This document shows positions 53,345 through 64,000 of a stretch of DNA of 64,000 bases, piece by piece. Where the stretch lies: assembly GCA_016271365.2 (NCBI GenBank), contig CM057456.1, positions 664,729,501 to 664,793,500 of the forward strand. The letters are read 5' to 3'. The notes below the pieces were generated by a model. The model saw only the letters and a list, made by a program, of their open reading frames with translations. It did no database searches and had not been told where the DNA came from. How positions within the stretch are numbered: the stretch's first letter is position 1; every line of letters starts with the position of its first letter. A program made the position numbers and the translations under genes. This DNA is from Neoceratodus forsteri (taxonomy: Eukaryota > Chordata > Ceratodontiformes > Ceratodontidae).

Positions 53345-55770
53345 AACCTCTCAAATCTTTCTGTGACTCCCACGGACTTTCACTACTCATCAACGAACCA
53401 ACATGCATTAGCAAGAAAAAACCCTTGAGCAGCACCATTTTAGATGTTTTACTAGTAAACAAACCACACTTCTTCTCCCATGCTGGCATCTTCCATGCCG
53501 ATGTTAGTGACCACTGCTTTATTGCTGGTGTAAGAGCCAAACCTAAGCCTACATCCACAACAAAATTCTCTACTAAAAGATCAAAACGGAATTTTGACCC
53601 CCTGGCTTACATCAACGATCTAAAAGCCTCTCTGCTTTGGCAGAGCTTTTTCCTTGCTAAATCAGTAAATAAAGCATATGCCATCTTCCAGGACATTTTA
53701 ACTAATGCCCTCAGTACCCACGTTCTGCTGGTCAGAACCCGCATAAAGCCTAGAATGTTTTGTTGGTTCACTGCAGATCTAAAGGCTGCATTAGAAAAAA
53801 GAGACAAGCTTTGGAAAAATGCTCACAAATCACAGCTAGCCAAAGAATGCTGTCTCTTCAGAACTGTGAGAAACTCCTGAACTAAGTTGATCAGAGAGGC
53901 CAAATCTAATTTCCAGCGTACAGAGCTAGACGCCGCCTCAAAATGCCCAACCAAATTCTGGACCACAAAAAAAGATTTATCTGGCCATACGACAGGAAAT
54001 GTACTCCCTTCAAAAATCTCCTCAGACAATGCCATTATCAGTGATAAAAAGGAAATATTACAAGCCTTCAACAATCATTTTGCCTCCGCAGGACTAGCAT
54101 TCGACAACTTGCCCGCTTGCTGTCTGAACTCCCGGATGACCGTATTGCCTCCTGAGCCCAACCTAACAAATGCCACCTTTTCTTTCTCACCTGCTACTCT
54201 GAAAGAGGTTGAAGACCTTCTCCTACATTTGGACACTAAGAAAAGCGCTCGCGCAGATTCCCTGGACCCCTACTGCCTAAAGATTGCCTGGCATGTTCTA
54301 GCTGTGCTAATTACCCATCTATTTAATCTGTCACTGTCCCAGGGGTCTCTCCCTAATCTATGGAAAACTGCTCACATTATCCCGCTATTTAAATCTGGTG
54401 ATCCCTGTGATCTAAACAATTACAGGCCAATTTCGCTACTCCCCATACTGTCAAAACTTTTAGAAAAAATAGTAAATGCCCAGCTAAGAGCCTTCCTAGA
54501 AAACACAAACTTCCTAAACCCTATACAGTCAGGTTTCCAAACTAACCATAGTATGGTTATGGCACTGGCCAAGGTAACAAATGATTGGGAATGTGATCTA
54601 GAGAACAAAAAGTTTGTATGTGCTGTCTTGCTAGACCTCAGCAAGGCATTCGATACTGTCAACCATTGTCTACTTCTTTCTTCATTAAAAGCCTTAGGTC
54701 TAGACACTATTTCGATGGGCTGGTTCCAGGACTACTTAACGGATAGGCACCAGCAGGTCAAGGCAGAAGGGGAGCTTTCTTCCCTCAAACCGTTACTAAG
54801 AGGTGTCCTTCAGGGTTCCATCCTGGGACCACTACTATTCACTATATATATTAACAGCATTGATTTTGGAATCAAGGAGGCCATCATTCACATGTTTGGG
54901 GATGACACAGTACTCTATCTAAGCTGGACAACACCTGAAGCTGCCTGTAAAGACCTACAACTTGATTTCAATATTTTGCAGTACCAGCTCCTTAGCAAAA
55001 AACTGCTCCTCAATGCCAAGAAAACAAAGGCAATGATACTGTTACCTGGCAACCACATAGCTCACTCTGCTATTATTGGCACTCTACCCCCCTATTACCA
55101 CCTTATTGGGAGAAAACTTGGAGTTTGTTACTAAGTTTAAATACCTGTGGGTCTGGTTAGACCACAAACTCTCCTTTGTGGAACACTTGGAAGACTTGCT
55201 GAAAAAACTGAGGCAGAGGCTGGGCCTCTTCTATTGGATAAACTGCCTTCTAACTACAGAGGCAAAAAAGCAGCTAGTCCAGTCCACATTCTTCTCCTTA
55301 ATTGACTATACTGATTTCATCTATAGTCATTGTAATGCCTTATATCTGGGCAAATTAGATGTCCTATACCACAGAGCACTGCATTTCATTATCGGCCTCC
55401 CCTTCTCCACCCACCACTGCTCTTTATATGCTGCAGTGGGGTGCACCTCCCCTACAATACAGGCACAATAGAAATGCAGTTGTATGGACATTCAGTGCAG
55501 TCACCGTAAAATTACCACAGTATATCATTGATTTACTGTCTATAAGTGAGCTCTGAAACTATGCCGTAAGGAGCTGCTCCATAGTTTCCTTGAGGACTCC
55601 CAGGGTCATTACGCACTTTGGGAGAGCGGCCATAGGCTTCTCACTCCCAACTCTCTGGAATAAGCTGCAGAAATCTTTGAAATTAAGAGCCACAGTTGGT
55701 CATGCAGTGTTCAAGACTTTATATGCAAAAACAGTTACAGAAGTATGCCACTGTTTTCGCTGCCTATAGC
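53345..55770 (+). pseudogene. LINE B ORF2 (endonuclease-RT)
   Basis: The endonuclease C-terminal part is LSLLINEPT, then SSTILDVLLVNKP and ADVSDHCFI (catalytic SDH box intact). A TGA at 53878-53880 follows. A 415-codon RT frame runs 53887-55134: LDTKKSARADSLDPYCLK, WKTAHIIPLFKSGDP, NNYRPISLLPILSKL, CAVLLDLSKAFDTVNHCLL, GVLQGSILGPLLF, and an active-site box HMFGDDTVLYLS in which the usual FADD is FGDD. A frameshift near 55110 leads to LVWLDHKLSF-type text and LIDYTDFIYS, THHCSLYAAVG (55076-55471). A further frameshift leads to the end. It would nick DNA and copy the LINE RNA. Confidence 0.88.
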
Positions 55771-56278
55771 TGCTCCCTTTCTGCATACTATCATCCTATG
55801 TCCTCTTTTTACACACAACAAACATTATCAACCAGAAACCCTATACCCTAACTCTTACCCCCTACCCTGCCCTTCCTTCCATCTCCCAAATCTCCTAACC
55901 TATCCATAAGTGTGTATTCCCTGCTTCACTACGACCCATGCCCCCTCACCCCTTGATAACTTCACTTAGCATGAGGTTCCAATTAATTTTGACACTGTAT
56001 CCCCTTCTCCTTATATAGCCCCCCATCATCAACCCCTTTTTTACTCCCTGAACGTGATATGTATATAATTAGAAATATTATAATATGTGCCCAATTTAGA
56101 CCGTTTGTCTTACTGTTACCTAGCTTGCCTCATTGTGTATTCACAAGTTTTGTCTTACTGCCTGTTTTTAAGTGTATTTGCCCTGACCTTGTGTGATGCA
56201 GGTCCACCTTGTAAATGAGCTTGCTCAATGGCGTCCGCCTGGATAAATAAAGATTTGATTTGATTGATTGATTGATTG
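53345..56278 (+). mobile_element. L2-like LINE B
   Basis: Begins within the endonuclease domain (5'-truncated) and includes the RT, the C-terminal region and a 3' UTR to the tail (TTGA)n at 56252-56278. The 3' UTR signature is CCACCTTGTAAATGAGCTTG, then CTGGATAAATAAAG. Relatives here: LINE D (11.9 kb), LINE E (57.2 kb) and the tail at 51.0 kb. Moderately preserved: one stop and two or three frameshifts. Confidence 0.88.
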
Positions 56279-56330
56279 ATTGATTTGTATGGCGCCTTTC
56301 AAAAACCAAGGCACCTTAACATAATTAAAA
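56266..56330 (-). mobile_element. Small retroposon 3' end, possible copy 3
   Basis: After the (TTGA)n run: TTTGTATGGCGCCTTTCAAA, then CCAAGGCACCTTA, similar in plan to ATTTATATAGC-C-TTTCA...AAAGTGCTTTA at 50.5 and 63.3 kb. The TTGA run may serve as tail for both this and LINE B. Confidence 0.45.
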
Positions 56331-57242
56331 TCACAATGTCAACAGACAAACATCTCAATAACAAGCAATAAAATCACACTGATATAAACCTGTGTCCTGA
56401 CTTTTTGTGATATGGCATGGATATTCTTCAGCTTTCTTTCTAAATTGAAATACAGTATAACTGCCTATTTGTGCTGCCTGGACTATTATTCATATGCTTC
56501 CAGTGGTCTTTCTGAAGTAAATCATTTGGTTATAACTAGGTTTTGCAATAGGAAGGTGCAGTACTTTATTTAATTAAATACTATTGCTTCAGACATGATA
56601 TTAGTCATAATTGTTGTCCCATGTTTGCAGGGGATTCTTTATTATGGATAAGCCCATATGCAGTTTTTTTTTTTGTATTCTTTATCCCATCTGAGTGATG
56701 GCTGCTGACTGGCTGAAAGAGACCCAGCCATCAGCTATGGTGTGATTCAACATTGTGTCCACTAGGGGGTGAGCTGCGACCACATCTGTGACAGGGGCTA
56801 CATTCAGATAAAGTGAAGATTAAGGCATTCATTCAACTAGCCAGTTTCCAATTTCTTCTGTAACTTTTCCTTTTTAGTACATGCATTTTGGAATATCTGG
56901 CATAATTCAAAACGAATTCAATTGACTAACTGTTAATAGCTTACTATATACATGCACTGTCTTGTCATCTTTTGTAAATAGGCTATTTGATCTATCAGAA
57001 AATGTACTTATGAAACAGCTGTAAACTGGGTGGTGAAGCTCACTGCCCCAAGACCTACTTGGAAATGATGTCTTACATCTATATGAGGCTATCCTGGTGT
57101 GAAATAACTAAACAAACATATTTCAGTTTGCGAGGGGAAAGGCTTAAAAGTAGAAAAGAACAACTGAAATAGAATGGCATCAGATTCACACATACATGTA
57201 ACAAAGGCATTCTCATCCTAATTTACTTATGCAGTAGCTATC
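56331..57242. other. No gene seen
   Basis: AT-rich, no recognised repeats or frames. Confidence 0.4.
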
Positions 57243-58346
57243 TATATATCAATCAATCAATCATCTTTATTTTGCCAGGCGAAAAACCTTTGAGCAAAAC
57301 TCATTTACAAGGTAGACCTGGGAAAATACACAAATCATTACAATAGTGTAAAAATACAAAATAACAGAGATACAGCATAAATACAGGATAACAATAATGT
57401 GACACCAATTCCAATATATACAATATTCACAAACATAGAAAATGCAGCATGATAATTAAATACAATATATATATACATGAATAATATGATGAGAATGGAG
57501 GAGGAAGGATGAAGCAGAACATAATAGAAAGGTCAGATGTCAGCCAAAGGAGAAGGAGTGATATCCTGTGTACAAGGCGAGTCTGATTGAGCACTTTCAT
57601 AAAGGGCGGCCTAATTGGTGCTTGTGCATAGGGCTACCTGGCAGGATTGGTGACCGGATGAGGGAGTAGGTGAATATAATGACAGGATGTCACTATGTAT
57701 ACACACACAAGGGAGGGGGACCACACCATGTGACTGGCAGAAGGGGAGGGAGGGTTTGAGAGGTGTAGTACGGCAGTGGGCTGCTGAGCTGGATGTGTGG
57801 TGTGGTGGGTTGTAGCAGGCTGGGGTTGGGAGGGTGCTGAGTTTGGTTCTGGGCATGCTAGTGTTTTTGCGCCGGGTCTTTTTTTTTTTTTTTTAAGTTT
57901 TACACACACACACACACACCCACGCACCCCCTGGAGCTGAGAATCCTTTAGTGGGGGGTGTGGGGGACAAAGTTGCCCCCCGCATAAAATAAAAAAACAG
58001 ATCTCGGGCACACTTTTTCAGTATGCCACGAGTGTACATCGTCAAAATTCATTTTCGGCAATGTACAGTCACTCAAACGAAGATTGCTATTCCATGATCA
58101 CTGTTATCACATGGAACCAAAGGAGCTGAAGCCCAAGGGCATATGGCTCACCATCAGGGGAAACAGTCACAGGACTCCTTAAAGGATTGTGCATAAAGTG
58201 TTTTAAAGACAGTCATTTTGACAGGGGTGGTCAGCTTTAGGGTTTTTTTGAAGTTTATTCCAAAGCTGGGGGAGTGCTTATGGAAGCTCTGCCAAAACAT
58301 GATTTAAGTTTAGGTACTATTAGGGAGATGTACTGTAGGAGACACT

Positions 58347-61300
58347 TCACAGTGAGTAACTACCTGTAGTGCAACTGGGCAAGCAGTCAGAGATATAGTG
58401 TGGAAGTTTTTTAGTGACTGCTCTGAAGGTCCACAGAGTAGCATTTCTTTGCCTTCTATAGTTAAGGGAAGTCCAGCCTACTATGGAGTAGAGGGAGCAA
58501 TGATGAGTGGAATATGGCACTCTTGTGATAAATCTGATGGCTCTGTGATAGAGAATGTCAAGTTTGGCCAGTGCAGAGGAAGGATCTTGACCATAAAGGA
58601 AGTCCGCGTAGTCCAAGAGAGAAAGAAAGGTGGTTTGAACCAGCCTTTTATTTTTGTTTCCTGTGTTAGTAGATGTTTTATCCTGGAAAAAAGGCCAAGT
58701 CACTGTTTGAGTTTGTTAGAAAGAGCCTCAATATGGTTAGAAAATGAAAGCTTATAGTCTAGCCATACCCCCAAATATTTGAATTTGCCCATGAACCCCA
58801 AAGATTTTCCAAGGAGTGTGGTAATTTGGGGTACTGTACACATAGTGGAGGGATTTGTAGCATTGACAAGTGGTGAGAAAAGCATGGCCTTCATTTTTTT
58901 TTGGCATTTAAGAGAAGTTTTTGGTTAAGTAGGTTTAATTGTAGATGATTAAAATCAATTTGAAGGTCCATACAGGCGAGTTCAGATGTAGGCCTGTCAA
59001 TTTAGAGGACAGTGTCAGCCTCAAAAAGGTGAATGTTGGCTGATTGGATTCCAGCATTGATATTGTTAATATATAAGGTAAAAAGCAAGGTCCCAGTATG
59101 GATCTCTGAGGCACACCTCTCAGTAACGATATCAGAGGGGAGCGCTCCCCCCCCAGCTTTGACCTGCTGTAGTCTACCATTAAGGTAACTGGAAAACCAT
59201 ATCAGTGCAACTGAATACAGGCCAATATTGTGGAGAGTGTCCAGAAGTAAGTCATGATCCAAGGTGTCAAATGCCTTGCTTATATCAAGGAATATGGTGC
59301 ACACATAATTCTTCATATCAAGGGCCCTCTGCCAGTCATTCATAACCTTTGTAAGTGCAGACACTGTGCTGTGGTCAGATCAGAATCCTGATTGCACAGG
59401 ATGAAAAGGTTGGAGGAGTCAAGATAATTTCTAAGTTGAGAATTAACCAGTTTCTCTAGCAGTTTGGAAAGGATGATGAGAAGGGAAATTGGCCTATAGT
59501 TGTTTAGGTCACTAGGGTCACCCAATTTGAATAGTGGGATGACTTGAGCAGTCTTCCATATTGGTGAAAGGTTCCCTTGCTCAACGGACAAATTAAAAAG
59601 ATGTGTAATAGGTACAGCAGGACATGGTAAGTGAGCTTTAGGAAATAGGAATCAATGAGATCTGCAACTGCATGTTTCCTAATGTCCAGTTGTAGAAGTT
59701 GGTCTTCTACCTCTTTCATTGATACAGGATGAAATGAAAATGCTGCATCTAGAGTGGGTGAGTTCCTAACTGGAATTGATGAGTCGTGGGTGCAGAGTTG
59801 TGTACGGAGCATATTGGCAGGGGATGACTCAAATGCTAACCCTGCGATAGGGAAATGGTTGTTAAGGAGGTCAAGAATTGTTGATATATCAGTGGTAAAT
59901 GAACCAGCAGAGAGATTTTAACAGAAAGGGAGTTTGAAGATGCATGCCCTTCAGTAAACTTTATGGTCTTCCAAAATTTCGCAGAGCTCTTGGAAGAGGA
60001 TTCTAATTAAGTTTGGAAGTTACTAGCTTTTTCTGCCCTGACTAGTTTTCTTCAAGTGTTTCTAGCCCTTCTAAAGACTGCCCAATCAGCAGGAGAGTTA
60101 GTTTTTCAAGCCAATTTCCAAAGTTTGTCTCTGGCAAGCAAAGCAATCTTTAGGTTGTGTGACCCTGAGCAGGCCCCTTGACCTCCCTGTGCTCCAGGAA
60201 TCCCAGCTATAACATATCTCTCTAGTCCAAAAGTGTTGGCATAGTATCTATCTAGTTCAAAACTGTTAACATCCTACTATTTCATTACTCCTGTACAGTC
60301 TGCTCAAATTATTTGAATGTAATGTGCTGTAAATTTATATTGTATACCAAATCTCTGTAAGCTATCCTCATGTTCCCCTACCCCCCAGGTCACACCAGGA
60401 GATGAGCAACTTGTTGCTCAGCATGCCTTCCAGATGAAACAGTTCAATAAATAAATAAACAGACCTAGTATAAACCAAGGGCACAATTTTTTCTTGGTGT
60501 GGATTTTAACCATGGGAGCATGCTTGTTAATAGCCTCAAGTACAATTTTTGGAAAAAACTTGTAAGCCTCATTAACTGCTTTGGCCAGATAAAAAGCCTG
60601 CCAAAGCAAGGAGTTCTGTAGGTCAGAAAGAAATACAAGAGTGTTGAAGTTACGTCAATTTCTCTTGAAAATGTATCTGGAAATGGATGTAGATTTGATT
60701 ATGGACCTCACACATACAATAGGACAATGGTCACTAAAATCAATGAAACAACCTCCGGAATGAGTGATTAGATGAGGTTTGCTTACTAAAATAAGGTTAA
60801 GTAAGGAGCTATTGTCTAGAGTTTTCTTATTGGGGTGGGTAGCTTCAGTAATAAGCTGTGTAAGCCCAAATGCATCACATATGTCTTTGAGAGGTTTGGA
60901 ACATTCAGAGAACCAGTTAAGATTAAGATCTTCCCATAATGATAACCTCTGCAGCCAGTGTACTCAGGGTGCTACTCAAGTAATTTAATACCTGTAACCC
61001 GCTGATGGGGGTCTGTAGCATCCCAATATAAAGAGAGATGCCAAGGAAGAAAGCTGATGCTTAACAGTCAGACTCTCATACTCTTTGGGATTTGAAGTGG
61101 AGTCAACAGTGGAGGCAGTAAATTTGTCTTGGATGTAAATAGCCACCTCTCCCCCTCTAGTCTGTCGGTTCTGAACATTTTATAGGATGGGATATCTATC
61201 TCGCTATCCAAGGTAGAGGGTCTAAGCCAGGATTCAGTAACCACCAAAACATCAGGCTTAGTATGGCAAATCCAGTAGTGTATGGAGTCAAATTTCTTTA

Positions 61301-61352
61301 AAATGCTGCAAGCATTTATATGCATTAGACTCAAACCTTTATGATGAGCCAT
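58347..61352 (-). pseudogene. LINE E ORF2, endonuclease to C-terminus
   Basis: The endonuclease starts at 61352 with LSLMHINACSILKKFDSI (first Asn of the APE fold), then PDVLVVTESWLRPSTLDS (catalytic Glu in TES kept) and IDIPSYKMFRTDR. Decayed frames continue to 60609-60465 (LLWQAFYLAKAVNEAYKFF; CPWFI), then the SINE insertion, and resume at 60157 (LKIALLARDKLWK). RT: SMKEVEDQLLQLDIRKHA, NLSPIWKTAQVIPLFKLGDP, NNYRPISLLIILSKLLEKL, CTIFLDISKAFDTLDHDLL. The active-site box reads F-[E]-ADT (LFEADTVL, about 59010), so FADD has become FEAD. The C-terminal part is LLDYADFLYG, YSTHHCSLYSIVGW. Six or more breaks. Confidence 0.85.
60158..60459 (+). mobile_element. CORE-SINE (MIR-like) inside LINE E
   Basis: GTTGTGTGACCCTGAGCAG, then CCCCTTGACCTCCCTGTGC, is close to the MIR core. 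The tail is AATAAATAAATAAAC at 60445-60459. Flanking LINE codons join cleanly across it, sharing only AG, so there is no real target duplication, as expected for SINEs moved by L2/CR1-type machinery. The tRNA-like head is missing (5'-truncated). Confidence 0.75.
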
Positions 61353-61420
61353 ATATGGATCGGGGTGTGCGGGTTAGATATTCAGGTTCCATCAGGTCTA
61401 GCCAGGTTTGATTGGGAAAA

Positions 61421-61690
61421 TAAAAAAGTGACAACATTTTAAAATAAATGAAAAAGATGCAATTGGTTAAGAAAAACCAACAACAACAACAACAACAAAA
61501 AATAAACAGAAGAAATATATATATATATATTTATAAATACTGTATATGTATGTATCATGATTTGGACATCCCCCCATCATAAAAAAAATCAGATAAAAAT
61601 AATAATCTGTTCCAAACTTATTTAATTTTAAAGTTTTGAGTTCTGAGCACTCCAAATTCAGTCTTTTGGATAGCTTCTTGGAACGTCAAA
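61421..61690. other. No gene seen; short AT repeats
   Basis: (CAA)n at about 61479-61497 and (TA)n at about 61517-61530. Otherwise unassigned. Confidence 0.5.
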
Positions 61691-61696
61691 AGAATT

Positions 61697-62165
61697 TGGT
61701 CTCATGAAAAAGGATTCTTTGTTGTGAGTGGCCACTCCTAGTTCCTTGACAAAAAATCATTTTCCGTGAGTCACCATCTTGTTTTCTGCTGTGCTGGCAA
61801 TAAAAGAATACCCAAACTGGCCAAAATGACATCGTCCACAGCTACCAAAATATGTGTCTTGCTCATAAGGCTTCATTACATGGATTATTTAGTGGTTTAG
61901 CATTAAAATGACCATGGACTGTTTTTTTCATATTATTTAAATCCTTCTTGTAGACTGGCTAACATTCTTTTTCGCGAGTCTTTTTCCTTTCTTGTGAAAA
62001 AGGTACATCTCATGAAAAAGGATTTCAGAAAAAACAAAGTCTGAAATCCTTTTTCATGAGACAGGATCCTTTTTCATGAGAACAAAAAAGGAATTGTGAA
62101 AAAGGATCATATATTTCGAAAAAGGATTTCCAAAAAACTAAGTCTGAAATCCTTTTTCATGACAA
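61697..62165. repeat. Cluster of CATGAAAAAGGAT hairpins
   Basis: A perfect 21-bp stem at 62008-62028 / 62041-62061 with a 12-nt loop starts TCTCATGAAAAAGG and closes CCTTTTTCATGAGA. A second hairpin lies at about 62120-62160 (GAAAAAGGATTTCC ... GAAATCCTTTTTC). The same word occurs singly at about 61703 (+) and 62070 (-). Spacing suggests a duplicated unit of about 110 bp inside a foldback element. Confidence 0.85.
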
Positions 62166-62261
62166 TAAATCATTTTTCAACAGAACTGAAAAGGCTGGCA
62201 AAAAAGTATTTATCGCCTGCAAAAATAATTTAACCCCCTTTGTTCTTGACTGTTTCATTGA

Positions 62262-62440
62262 TTTTTCCAGGTGTCTAGTGGTACCCCTCCCCACCCTCTG
62301 ATTGTGCCCCACTCCCTGTGACTTTGGTCTATGTATCTATGGTATTTAGTGGCACTCCCCACCCTCAAATTTCCATATATATTTATTTATTTATATTTTT
62401 CTGATGTCCAGTGGTACTCCCCACCCTACCCTGAGCAATC
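62262..62440. repeat. ~80-bp degenerate tandem repeat, three copies
   Basis: GTCTAGTGGTACCCCTCCCCACCC, GTATTTAGTGGCACTCCCCACCC and GTCCAGTGGTACTCCCCACCC start near 62272, 62340 and 62405. Confidence 0.75.
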
Positions 62441-63298
62441 CTGTTAAAGGATACTTAAACAATATTTTGACAACAACCTATTCAAAAATCTGATTCTGTA
62501 GGTGACTAAAGGAAAGGCTGCTGTATTCATTAATGCTAAAACTACATTTACATAATTTACCTAAATGTGGTTCCAGAGCATTTGAAAATTGTAAAATCAG
62601 CCTTCCAATTTAGAAAAAACTGTCATACCTGCTTCCTAAAATGGCCGACAAATGTGATATGATGACATCATCTCAGCCAAAGTCAGAGAGATATATGGCT
62701 CTCTGTAGTGCTAACTAGTTCTTTTTTCCCTTTGCATAGAAGTGTTCCAACCAAATGGTCAAAACCATGTGCATTATTTTGCATAATGCAAGTGTTAGGC
62801 TATGGTTCTGCTCATTTTGTTTACTTTAACATGCTGAAAATGTGTTTTAATCAAACCAACTTTCTCTGTGGCAAACCACAGTGCAGTACAAATCTTGAAT
62901 AACCTGGTGGTCTAGTGGTTATAGTGGATCCAGGATGCTACAATGGGGGTGATGGGGTGGTGTGCATGCTTAATATGCACTTTTTAACATTTTTATTAAA
63001 CCTTTATATTTTCTGCTATTATTCGTTTCTAGTATGTTTTTGACAGAACCTACAAATGTAATCCATAGTTTGAATGTAAACATTTGTACAATCAATAAAT
63101 CAGACTTCTTCAACAAAGTGAAATGCAGCAGTAGCTGCAAGCAAGTACGTTACTATGTTGGGGGTTGCAGCCATACCCTTCACCAACCCCTAGAGCCACT
63201 ACTTTTTTGTAGCAAAGTTCTTGTGCAGTCCAATGTTAAAGTCCATACTTTCTCGAATCTCAAATATATGCTTGTCTTGTCCACTTTTTCCATGGGAA
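62441..63298. other. No gene seen
   Basis: Short open frames (62708-62902, 63034-63402 +) have no recognisable domain and match AT-rich background. Confidence 0.4.
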
Positions 63299-63475
63299 AT
63301 AAGAATAAGAATAAGAATAAGAATCAGCATTTATATAGTTGTTTTCATACCCACTGTATCCCAAAGTGCTTTACCAGCAATACTAGACTGATAATGAAGT
63401 GACTGAATGTGTAGTAGCAGCTGTTCCATACATTAATATCCACACACATCCTTGGACAATTGCATGCACTGGTTT
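63299..63475 (-). mobile_element. Small retroposon 3' end, copy 2
   Basis: (AATAAG)n, then AATCAGCATTTATATAG, CCAAAGTGCTTTACCAGCAA, TACTAGACTGATAATGAAGT, matching 50528-50690 over about 150 bp. The tail here is (CTTATT)n on its own strand, against (CTT)n in copy 1. Confidence 0.75.
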
Positions 63476-64000
63476 TATAGGAAGGGGAATGTTGGCCAGG
63501 ACAATGAGGTCAGGTAGTGATCAAGGTGCTGGCAGCCCCACATCTTATTTCTCACAGTAATCTGCTCATATTTCTCCTTCTATCTTCCTTCCCTGAATTT
63601 AGCAGTACCTTGCAAGAGTGGTTTTCTAGTCCCCTCTGGTATTCAATCTTCACTATTCCTCCTTACACCGAAAAAAGGTGAGCTCATCACCCTTCTGCAT
63701 AATGAATGCAAGTAGTACAGTTCCCATTTTATTTTGACATATCAAATATAAAAATATATTTCCAGTAAGTTAGGCTCATATCAGCAGGGAACAAGGGGAA
63801 TGATGGGCTTTCCTAGCCTTAAAAGATCTAGGCTACCTTTGATTTGGCACTATTAAATGACAGGTGTGTACATCATTATACACATCATATAATAGTGCCT
63901 AATCATAGGTGACTTAGATCTCATATGAGCAGGAAAGCCTATTTTTCCACTTGTGCCATGCTGCTATCAGCCTGGCTTACCAGAAGATCATGTTTATTAT
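63476..64000. other. No gene seen
   Basis: No recognised repeat or coding sequence to the window end. Confidence 0.4.

Larger units (their letters stand above)
57243..61420 (-). mobile_element. L2-like LINE E, nearly full length
   Basis: Minus-strand LINE with a tail of (ATCA)n at 57248-57262 (TGAT repeats on its strand), a 1.1-kb 3' UTR, ORF2 from about 58347 up to 61352, and a short 5' part. The 3' UTR holds a poly-T and (CA)n block at about 57884-57920 that may be a separate small insertion. A CORE-SINE (60158-60459) lies inside ORF2. Confidence 0.85.

Noticed and set aside
1..64000. Host protein-coding exons
   Set aside because: Every coding similarity I could recognise belongs to a transposable element; a small host exon could still be missed without searches.

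Overview
The window reads as a repeat-rich intergenic stretch of a vertebrate nuclear genome. I find no host exon, rRNA or functional tRNA gene. Evidence for a vertebrate is the mix of families: L2/jockey-type and CR1-type LINEs, an L1/Tx1-type LINE, a MIR-like CORE-SINE, a Ty3/gypsy element with a PNMA-like Gag, a PIF/Harbinger-like Myb/SANT gene, and many foldback or MITE-like repeats. The mix would suit a large-genome lineage such as lungfish, salamander, caecilian or coelacanth. The species cannot be fixed from this sequence alone.

Layout. Positions 1-1868 hold the 3' part of an L2-like LINE (+), followed by a short CR1-like fragment that is cut at 2033. Positions 2034-22246 hold Ty3/gypsy element A (-) with unusually long LTRs of about 2.9-3.0 kb that carry minisatellites. 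Between its RNase H and integrase regions lies an L1/Tx1 element (-, 7198-15370) with a near-perfect 16-bp target duplication. That L1 is itself split by an L2-like LINE (+, about 11880-13890). The result is a nest of at least three ordered insertions. Positions 22247-27771 hold a decayed Harbinger-like region with a Myb/SANT-type gene, large palindromes and a 0.4-kb MITE.

Positions 27812-31390 are an array of small repeats: a LINE 3' end, a CORE-SINE scrap, a TA-flanked inverted-repeat element, a tandem array of about 298-bp foldback units, and 100-bp and 60-bp tandem repeats. Positions 32063-42103 hold Ty3/gypsy element B (-). It is younger than A by eye: the LTRs are very alike, the 4-bp target duplication AACA is intact, and the primer-binding site is tRNA-Thr-like. 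Its Gag is related to the PNMA family.

Positions 43683-45075 hold a CR1-like LINE. Positions 45439-47990 hold repeated units with a tRNA-like core (pol III A and B boxes). Positions 48062-48357 hold a mariner-type MITE. The last 14 kb has a SINE, foldback elements, an L2-like LINE (+, 53345-56278) and a nearly full-length related LINE (-, 57243-61420) that is broken by a CORE-SINE. It ends with a cluster of near-perfect hairpins and three copies of a small retroposon tail across 50-63 kb.

Every protein-coding region seen is a transposable-element relic carrying frameshifts or stops, so nothing here is likely to make a working protein. The interest lies in the insertion order, the structured repeats and a few unusual changes in catalytic sites.
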